Assembly: GCF_945859705.1 (NCBI RefSeq)
Contig: NC_079134.1
Span: 83,956,951 to 84,020,950 of the forward strand
Length of the DNA: 64,000 nucleotides
Origin: Episyrphus balteatus
Lineage: Eukaryota > Arthropoda > Insecta > Diptera > Syrphidae
Reading direction: 5' to 3'
The position numbers and the translations under genes are program-made. This document shows positions 56,318 to 64,000 of the stretch, piece after piece; the first letter of the stretch is position 1, and each line of letters starts with the position of its first letter. The notes beneath the pieces are model-generated. The model was not told the DNA's origin, ran no database searches, and saw only the letters and a list, made by a program, of their open reading frames with translations.

Positions 56318-56656
56318 CTCGATTAAATAAAAAGAATATAAGTTTTAAGGTTCTTAATATAAATTTATTAAATAAAAAAGAAAGAAATAGAAATGTCGAA
56401 CTTAACCCGATGCGGTATGCTGCAAAAGTGAATGAGAAAAGAGTAAGACATTGACAATTAGCTAGCAGAAACAAATTGGAAAGGGATTAAGAGAGTTGCC
56501 AATAATCAGAAGTTAGTGTAGAAATAGGAATATTAGTTTCGGATAAAAATTGTAATAGATTGCACACATACCGCCGGGGAAGATTTACTGTTCTTAATAA
56601 AAAGATACAATTAAAGATACAAAATAAAAAAAAGATTGGTATATAAGCATTTCCTC

Positions 56657-57850
56657 TTATATATGTACAATAGAAATTAAATGAATGTTGAATATTGGAC
56701 CAGGTTTTGTAGCGCCAGATACTCGCTGCCGTTGATGATTATTTTGAATACTGTTGAAGTTGATGTTGCTGGTTTTTAAATAAAGTTGAATTTTGTTGTA
56801 TGTTGATAAAATATCGTTTAGTGATAGGTTTGGTTTGTTTACTTCAGGGAGAAAATATAGCTTTGTGATTGTGCGTTGGAATTGTTTTCCGTGTCCATAT
56901 ACAGATACAACTCTGCACATGCCGTGTGGACCAGAATGCGTCTCCACTACTCTGGCCAATGGCCACTTCGCTGGAGGATATCTCTCATCTTTTATGATGA
57001 CTATGTCGTTTATTTGGATATTTCTTTTGGATTTGGTCCACTTCGGACGTTGTTGCAGTCGGGAAAGATACTCCTTTTGTCATCTATCCCAGAAGTGCTG
57101 CCATCTATTGAGTCGATTGGTTTTTTTGAGATCAAGTAGGGACGGTTCTGGAACGATGTTCGTAGGCTCTCCAATCAGAAAATGGGCAGGAGTGAGTACA
57201 CTTAGGTCTGTAGGATCATCAGTGAGTGGACACAGAGGTCTGGAATTAAGAGAGGATTCAATTTGAACTAAAAGTGTATACATTTCTTCATAAGAATGAA
57301 CTTTAATTCATAAAACACGTTTAAGATGGTACTTAACTGGTTTTACTTCTGCCTCCCATAATCCACCGAAGTGTGGCGAGGCAGGCGGAATAAAACACCA
57401 GGAGGTACCCTCATTTTCCATTTGGGCACGGACGTCAGGCGAAAGTAGTTGAAGAAATTGACGATTCATCCTAATTAGCTCCTTGTTTGCTCCCACAAAG
57501 TTGGTTCCATTGTCACTGTACAAGTGACTACAGCTTGCTCTTCGTGCGGTGAACCTTCTGAATGCAGCCAAAAATCCTTCGGAAGTCATATCTGAGACAA
57601 GCTCGATATGAATAGCTTTTGTGACCAAACAAATGAAAATACAGATGAAACCCTTGTAGGTTTTCGGCGATCTACCTTTGGAAAGTTTAAGGTCAAAAGG
57701 ACCAGCATAATCCACATCGCTATGTCGAAATGCTCTGCTTTCATTTACTCTTACCTTGGGCAGTGAACCCATTAATTGCGTCGTGCGTATTTTCTGGAAA
57801 CGAGTGCAAGTAACACAAGAACGATATGCTGCGTTTGCAACATTTCCCAA
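56657..57850 (-). pseudogene. pol: BEL/Pao integrase, minus strand
   Basis: The minus strand reads YRSCVTCTRFQ (zinc), HSDVDYAGPFDLKL (Asp), LYSDNGTNFVGANKEL (Asp), SPHFGGLWEAEVKPVKYHL (Glu), then LNSRPLCPLTDDP, LTPAHFLIGEP and VVETHSGPHGMCRVV. A frameshift lies near 57300. Compared with the plus-strand BEL copy it is a different family. Confidence 0.9.
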
Positions 57851-58234
57851 ATTTGTAATCCAATACTTGTTTCGATTAATTGAGGTCCACCGTGTAGGGT
57901 TTGTAAGTGTGCATCAGCGACTAGAAGTTTTGATAACTTACAAGAACCTGATAGAATTAAAGGATATTTTGAATCATCGTCTAAGTTAGCAAAACGAAGT
58001 CGACCTCCAACGCGAAGTTGGTGATTTTTATCAATGAAAGGATGTAAATTAAGTATTTCACTTTTGGAAGAAATGTCATTTTTAGATTAAAGGCTTCTTA
58101 TTTCGTTGGGAAATGACAAGGATTATGAAAGTGTGATGCTTTAATGCAGCTTGAATTTCTATAGCCTTTAAGACACCACTATAAATTCTCATTCTTTTAA
58201 GGCGAATTCTTAGAATATGAGATGTTACTCGTAA

Positions 58235-59585
58235 TTAGCGGTTTAGTGAACTGAATCTGCTTAAGAGATTAGTGGAAAATCGAGTAATGATTACATTAGT
58301 AAATGCAAACGTTTTCCAACGAATAGGTAAAGCACGAATCCAGCCAAGAACTATGGTTGAATCAGTCCAAAAGTACGTTTTGAAGTTAGTATTTTCAAAT
58401 TCAGAAGCAGATATGAGTTTTTTAAAGAGTTTAGAAAAGAGACCTGCACCGCACAACTCTTGTCGTGGTAATGAAATATGTTTAATTGGAGCAACTATAG
58501 TTTTTTCAGTGATAATATTGACAAAAATCTGACCGTCAGGTCTCTGAGTTCTAAAATATAAGACTGCAGAGTAGGCATGGTTTGAGGCATCAGAAAAGCC
58601 ATGAAATTCTACTGATAAGGAACTTGTAGTGCCTAACCATCTAGGTATTTTTATAGTTTGTAAGGATGGTAAATTATTTCTATAATGTTCCCAATCGGAA
58701 CGTAATTTAAGTGGTAGAGGATCATCCCATTCAATACCTTCCAACCAAAGTTGTTGGAAATATATTTTAGCCAGAATTATAGTTGGTGCCAGCAACCCAA
58801 ATGGGTCAAAAAGCTTCGATACATCGGATAGAAAAGTTCGTTTTGTGAAAACATTGCATATAGGAAGCGATATTTTGAAAATAAACCCAATGTTTTAACT
58901 GATGAATTTGATACATCGTCGTTGAATGAAAACTCACAATCTTTTGGTTGTAAATCAGAGAGGAGTTCTGGACAATTTGTAGTCCACTTTCTTAGGTTAA
59001 ACCCTCCGGAACTTAAAAGCTCCTTTAGTTGCTTTTGAATTGTTTTTGCTGAACTAATGTCATCACCACCAGAAATAATATCGTCAACATAAATGTCATT
59101 TTCAATACTTAGCTCCTTGAGGATAATTGTCTGCTTCGTCATGCGCTAGTTGTTGCAGAACTTTGATTGAAAGATACGGAGCAACAAGTTGTACCATAGG
59201 TAACTGTTTGCAATTCATACAATTGCAGTGAACTGAATGTATTAGGACGCCATAAGATTCTTTGAAATTTTGTTTCATCCGGGTGAACAATGTTTTGTCG
59301 GAACATTTTCTCAATGTCCGATGTAAAAACGAAAAGAAATTTACGCCATTTTAAAATTACTGATGATAGATCATTTTGTACCGAAAGACTGGCAAGAAAC
59401 TCTTCATTGAGAGAAGTGGATTTGAGTGGTTTTGATGATCCATCAAAAACAACCCTTAATTTTGTTGTAGAGCTACTTTCCTTCCATACTCCATGATGTG
59501 GTAGTATGAAACCATTTTCATAAGAAGGAAGATCTTGAAGATTACATTTAAATTTCATATGGCTGAGGTGTATGTACTCGTTCAT
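58235..59585 (-). pseudogene. pol: BEL/Pao RT and RNase H, minus strand
   Basis: RT: HHGVWKESSSTTKLRVVFDG, FTSDIEKMFRQ, then ENDIYVDDIISGGDD (YVDD near 59075) and NLRKWTTNCPELL. RNase H: GLLAPTIILAKIYFQQLW, VEFHGFSDASNHAYSAVLYF, LPRQELCGAGLFSKL and FWTDSTIVLGW. Frameshifts near 58790 and 59140 break the frame. Confidence 0.9.
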
Positions 59586-60440
59586 GAATTTCGAATATCC
59601 TTCTTTGAGAGTGGGATTTTTAGAAAATACTCTTTGTTCGAGATGAGTGAACCGTTTTTGAGCGTTAGCAAAGAATTTTGAAAGATCGGGAAGTCTTCAT
59701 TGAGGACTTTGGATTTGAAAGGAAGTTTTACTATATATCTTCCAGTTGAAGAACGAGAAAATGTATTTTGAAAGTAATCGTCACAAGCTATTTCTTCGGG
59801 AGTGAAAATTCTAGAAGAGATAACTTCTTTTTGTTCCCAGAGTTTTCAAAGTGAACTATCGAATTTTTGCAGACTTTTGAATTTGATGATCCGATGCCAC
59901 TGACAACGCATTTATACGGATACTTTTTAAGTTTTAGTCGCTGAACACATCTTTCAGTGACGAATGAACATTGAGACCCTTGATCAATAAGAGCTTTCAG
60001 AAAATGGTCACCAGAAGGTGTGGAAATTTTTTACTTTTGCAGTAGCAAGAAGAATTTGAGGAACTGTCATGACAGTAGTATCAGTACAAACAAGAGACTG
60101 TGTTTTGGAGGAACCACTACTTGAAGCACCTTGTAGATTTGAGGAGTTATTGTTGTCAATATACATTAAAGTATGATGACGTTTGTTACATATACGACAA
60201 TTGTATTTAGTTTAACACTGCGGAACAGTATGTCCTTGGACAAGACAATTAAGACACAGATTATTGTTTTTCGCAAAATCAATTTTTTTTTTGTCAGAAG
60301 TGAAAGCTTTGAACTGCGGTCAAAGATATAGGTAATGTGTATCTTGACAGCAAATGCACGATGAAGTTTTGAAATTGTTGCGCTTTGAAGTGTGAAGTTT
60401 TTTTTCCGTGGGTAGGTGTTGAAATCTTCAAAAGATTCTA
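59586..60440 (-). pseudogene. BEL/Pao gag C-terminus and protease, minus strand
   Basis: On the minus strand a zinc knuckle CLNCLVQGHTVPQC lies at about 60220-60265 and a second, CRICNKRHH, at about 60190. The protease follows: LKALIDQGSQCSFV (about 59960-60000), with DQGS where DSGS is usual. The bridge to RT reads FTPEEIACDDYFQ and STGRYIVKLPF (59700-59800). Several frame breaks. Confidence 0.78.
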
Positions 60441-60960
60441 TGAGGACCGGAAAACGCGTGCTTATAGATATGTGGGACTCTTAACCACTAAAACCACCTC
60501 CTCCTCCCGATTGCAACTAAGTTCAGATGGAACTTATCTAGCAATTTATCTTTCTCGAAGTTAAGTTACGTGTGTTATAACCTAAATAAGTTATACCTTG
60601 GGATAACGCAGTGATTAAATTAACACAACTCTACTTGTTCACGTTTTAAGTTAGACTCACCTTGTCTTGTCATTATGATCGTCGCGAGCCCAACTTCCTC
60701 AGTGGATAATCGTCGGCACGTTTAAAGAGTCAGCACAATTCAATTATTGTCTTATTGCACTTTGATTGACCCAAAACAATATCCGAATGGACAATCAAAG
60801 TGAACATTACAATTGAAGTGTGCTGAGTTCAACGCACGACGATTTCCTCTGGTAGGTATGGAAGAGGGCAAAACATCCCTCCCCACCCGGAGGAAGAACT
60901 CCACGATCAACTGGATGACGATCGACAAGATTAAATAACACATATTTATTAAGCATTTTC
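60441..60960. other. Region beyond BEL gag; no gene seen
   Basis: It holds a 29-bp sequence starting tgtgggactcttaaccact that is also found at 41465-41493. The stretch 60520-60940 may include the BEL LTR, since TGTTATTTAATC on the minus strand would be a possible start, but there is no second copy to confirm it. Confidence 0.35.
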
Positions 60961-61008
60961 TTATAATAATATAACAATTGATTTCTTATTTTCTATAAAT
61001 TATCTTTT

Positions 61009-61302
61009 TTGACATATGTATCTATGATAGAATTAGAAGTACGAAGATCCGGGGAAGCCTTCATGTTAAAAACACCATCTCCCAGAAAATTGAACACGAC
61101 CGACTCAGTTGGTATTGCCATGTTCAAAGGAGAGATCCTGAGAACCCCGTCAAAAAAGCATTATCATACAACGTTCCAACACGAAATAAAAAGAAAGGTA
61201 GGCCTAAAAACTCCTGGTACAAGCAAATGCAAAAACACCAGCATTCAGTTGGCCTTAGAAATGGAACAATACAAAACCGGGAGGCTTGCCGCCGATTTCT
61301 GA
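61009..61302 (+). CDS. Unassigned ORF, 97 residues
   Basis: I do not recognise this protein. It is basic, with repeated short Thr-Pro motifs: LKTPSPRKLNTTD, EILRTPSKKHYH and GLKTPGTSK. No membrane segment or signal peptide is seen. The composition is GC-richer than the flanks, and coding character seems to continue a little after the stop in another frame (to about 61400), where a GTATCT donor-like site and a later TTTCTTTGTAG acceptor-like site occur. It could be a host exon, a retrotransposon remnant or chance. Confidence 0.3.
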   Translation: MTYVSMIELEVRRSGEAFMLKTPSPRKLNTTDSVGIAMFKGEILRTPSKKHYHTTFQHEIKRKVGLKTPGTSKCKNTSIQLALEMEQYKTGRLAADF

Positions 61303-61402
61303 GGTCAACCTGGCGAACTCCACAGGCGGATCACTAGTGTGAAGCAGATACGTGGGATAGTTATGATCCCCTCGACATCGAGATCATAACAGCGCCGAGA
61401 AA

Positions 61403-62225
61403 AAGGAAGAAGAAGTATCTATGGTTTATTTATTTTTTAATTTAATTTCTTTGTAGTTAAATATGAATTTTGAATACATTTAATATTTTAAATATCTTTA
61501 AACCATTTTTATCAAATTATGTTATGGAACTTACAAATTTAAAGTAATCATTATGTTTAAATAGAATGTTTAATTTTCAATGCATTATATAATATTATGT
61601 TTTATTAAATATTTTAATTTCAATCTATTTTATTATTTTGAATACAACTAACATTTTCTTATTTCTTTTTTATAGTCTTTTTTTTTAATGATATTAATTA
61701 GTCACATATTTGGATAAAATGCATTTAATACTTTTTTCTTACTATTTTGAATGTTTTGCACATGAATCTTGTATTTTTTTTTAGATGACAGTTTCAACGT
61801 TTAGGAGTAATATAAAATATTATAGTTCTCGGTCAGTATGTTTAGTTTGAGTTTGGTGTTGTTTGACGGCTTGCTGCGGATGCGGTGATTGTCGTTTCCA
61901 TGTATTGGGGCGTCAAGTTAATCTTCAATTATTAGCCTTGACTTCAGTCTGCTCCAATTCGGCAGAGCCAATTGCCATTTCAATATCTCATCTTGCACAA
62001 GATGCGATTGCTTAATTTTCATTTTTACTTATTCTGGGTATGATATGATGCTGTAGTATACCCATCTTCGAAGGGTATTGAATTATTTATCGAAGTTGAA
62101 TGTTTCCAGCAAGTATATTTAAGCAGGAACGGGATCGTCGACGTCAGCACTGTTACCCATTAGGTGGCTGTTGTGCAGTACGACATGTAGTCTCAGCTTT
62201 GAGTTACACTACATATCAACTATTA
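61403..62225. other. AT-rich DNA without a recognised gene
   Basis: From 61800 the composition is less AT-rich (cttgctgcggatgcggtg; gggatcgtcgacgtcagc). A tatatttaag lies at 62117. It may be part of an old element, but no protein motif is visible. Confidence 0.4.
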
Positions 62226-63472
62226 CACGGAGAAAAAATAAGGTATGAGCTACCTTATTTCTGGTATATTTAACTTCAATGTACAGTTTAAATAGGGATG
62301 ACTCCCCAATAAAATGGAATTCACCTTACTTTTCTAGTAAATTTATAGCTTAGGATTAACTTTACAGTAAGGCCTTTTTTTGTATGACTTTCTAATAGAA
62401 ATTACTAGAAAGTTAGGTACATATTTTACCTTACTATAAGGCTGAAAATACTGATTTTTAAAGTAAATTGAACTTCTCTATGGAAGGTATATAATTTAGT
62501 TCCAGATTGGATCAAATAAAGTCAATTTCATTTTTATTGATGACATTTTTCTAAATAAAATTGTGTGCATTTATCTTACAAAAATTAAAATAAAAAAGTT
62601 GAATTTTGTAATTATTGAAAAGCATAACTAGGTAACACGTACTTAATCCTCAAAGCTATTTAAAAGTAAGTAACGTATGACCCTGTTATGTTTTTCAATA
62701 ATTACATAAATTACCTAGTTTATTATAATTTTGTAAGGTGCAAACAAACAATTTTATTTAGGAAAATATCATCATCATCAATAAAAATGGAATTGACTTT
62801 ATTTGATCCAATTTTTATCTAATTCTTCATGAATTAATTAGATTGAATGATGTTAATCCATATGGATACCTATATATTTTTCTAACACAAGAAAAAAATA
62901 TGCTATCCGTAATTACGGAGCCAATAACAACGCCTAAAAGAACACAAAAAGTAATGAAAACATTACACTTCCAAAAGAAAAACACAAATGAGAAAATAAT
63001 TTTTTTAGATTTTATTTCTTTATTAATTATTCCGCACCCGCTTGACAAAAAAAAAATTTCCAAAACACATGGAAGACAAAATGGCAGACTTTTCAATGAC
63101 AGCAATTAAGAGTTATTACTATGTATAGGGGAAAATTCCTAGAATTAGGTAAAATTATTACCTTAGTGTAAGGTAAAACTTATTCACAGAATAGTTAAAT
63201 TTGTAAAATATGTTTTACTAGAATCTTAAAGTGAAAAGAGTCATACACTTTTTTGGATGAAGGTTTATTTTACTCTACGTAAAGAAAATATTGCTACTCG
63301 TAAGGTATATACTACTTTATTTTGTTCACCATAATTTTCTTGTAAAAATTACTTTACGGAACCAAGAAATGTTAATACGTAAGGTAAATTTTACTTAAAA
63401 TCTAGGGCTTTTTACTTTAATTTCCTTACTAGTCATATGGAGTATAAAATACTAGATTCATTTTTCTCCGTG
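62226..63472. mobile_element. Complete CACGGAG-ended element, reverse, TSD TA
   Basis: 1247 bp, in the opposite direction to 53704-54941. TA flanks both sides (62224-62225, 63473-63474). Together with the other two copies the duplications are TA, TG and CA, so the TSD is 2 bp without a fixed sequence. Open frames in it are not conserved between copies. Confidence 0.9.
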
Positions 63473-63702
63473 TACTTATGAGTTTGACATCTAGTATGTT
63501 GATGCTTGTAACAACTTCAATTCGAGTAAAATATCCCTTAGATCTTACAGCTTTCTGGCATGGATGAAACATCTTTGTGGTTAAATGTGGTAGTTTTTAT
63601 GTGAGCAATAGTGTGTGTTTAATACAGAGATAAAGATAGGCGGTTTCCCCCCAACCTGGGACTCGAGTTTTTACCTCTGGTACTGGCAGAACATTTTATT
63701 TA

Positions 63703-63876
63703 AGCCAGAACTATAATTGGCGGATGGAGTCGGAAGCTAATGTCAATTGTTGTTGTTTTCCAAAAGTTTTCATCCGACGAGTGCGCTCGCAACCGCACTC
63801 GACGGATGAAAACTTATGGAAAACAACAACAATTGACATTAGCATCCGACTCCATCCGCCAATTATAGTTCTGGCT
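63703..63876. mobile_element. Palindromic hairpin element, second copy, TTA duplication
   Basis: Same family as 11950-12125, flanked by TTA (63700-63702 and 63877-63879). Arms match over nearly the full length around gcgctcgcaaccgc. Confidence 0.9.
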
Positions 63877-63966
63877 TTACATTTCACAGCATCTTTCCCA
63901 AATTATTGGCGACTCCATCCGCCAATTATAGTTCTGGCTTTACATTTCACAGCATCTTTCCCAAAC
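63848..63966. repeat. 63-bp tandem duplication of the hairpin's right end
   Basis: The segment from gactccatccgccaattata to catctttcccaaa occurs twice with a period of 63 bp, so the right arm of the hairpin plus flanking DNA was copied. Confidence 0.85.
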
Positions 63967-64000
63967 ATAACTTCGTGACCATTCATTTTAAAGTTTTAAA

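Noticed and set aside
56793..57266. 157-residue plus-strand ORF
   Set aside because: Antisense of the minus-strand BEL integrase.
62843..63109. 88-residue ORF in the CACGGAG element
   Set aside because: The equivalent stretches at 54139-54324 and 43857-44063 do not keep the frame, so it is not a conserved protein.

Overview
The window is transposable-element-rich, AT-rich eukaryotic DNA. BEL/Pao, Ty3/gypsy (mdg3-like and Osvaldo-like), Jockey-clade and LOA-clade retroelements occur together with many short inverted-repeat DNA transposons. This points to an insect, most likely a fly; the organism is an inference. I find no convincing host gene, tRNA, rRNA or CRISPR. Nearly every coding stretch is a broken transposon gene, and the best-supported host-like ORF (61009-61302) is unassigned.

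Layout. 0-8 kb: the 3' end of a BEL element with its LTR, several inverted-repeat elements, a double palindrome (5483-5721), and an internally deleted non-LTR retrotransposon with a 12-bp target-site duplication (TSD). 9.1-9.8 kb: about 108 copies of the self-complementary hexamer AATATT. 10.3-15.3 kb: a nested cluster of CATAAAC-ended elements with exact 8-bp TSDs, carrying hairpin elements. 15.4-17.7 kb: two Jockey-type fragments, one split by an element with a 9-bp TSD. 17778-23257: a whole Ty3/gypsy element with both LTRs, a 4-bp TSD, a SAP-like gag N-terminus and several disabling mutations. 23.4-27.8 kb: a minus-strand Jockey element split by a 1.3-kb foldback. 27983-39631: a whole Osvaldo-like element with a tRNA-Lys-type primer site. 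Its integrase and its 3' region each hold an inverted-repeat element, and its 3' LTR holds a solo LTR of the first gypsy family.

About 40.0-48.9 kb is the deepest nest. A minus-strand Jockey pseudogene has a hAT-like element in or next to its 3' region, and its reverse transcriptase is split by a CACGGAG-ended element. That element carries several smaller elements and a fourth-level LOA-clade retrotransposon. 49.3-56.3 kb holds a minisatellite, a plus-strand BEL pol split by a hairpin and by a CACGGAG element, and a non-LTR fragment. 56.6-60.5 kb is a minus-strand BEL copy. 61-64 kb holds the orphan ORF, a complete CACGGAG element and a second copy of a palindromic hairpin element.

The genes do not form a host pathway. 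They are parts of retroelements (gag, protease, reverse transcriptase, RNase H, integrase or endonuclease), nearly all disabled by stops, frameshifts, deletions or later insertions. The value of the window is the order of insertion, which can be read from exact TSDs and from uninterrupted paralogues inside the same window.
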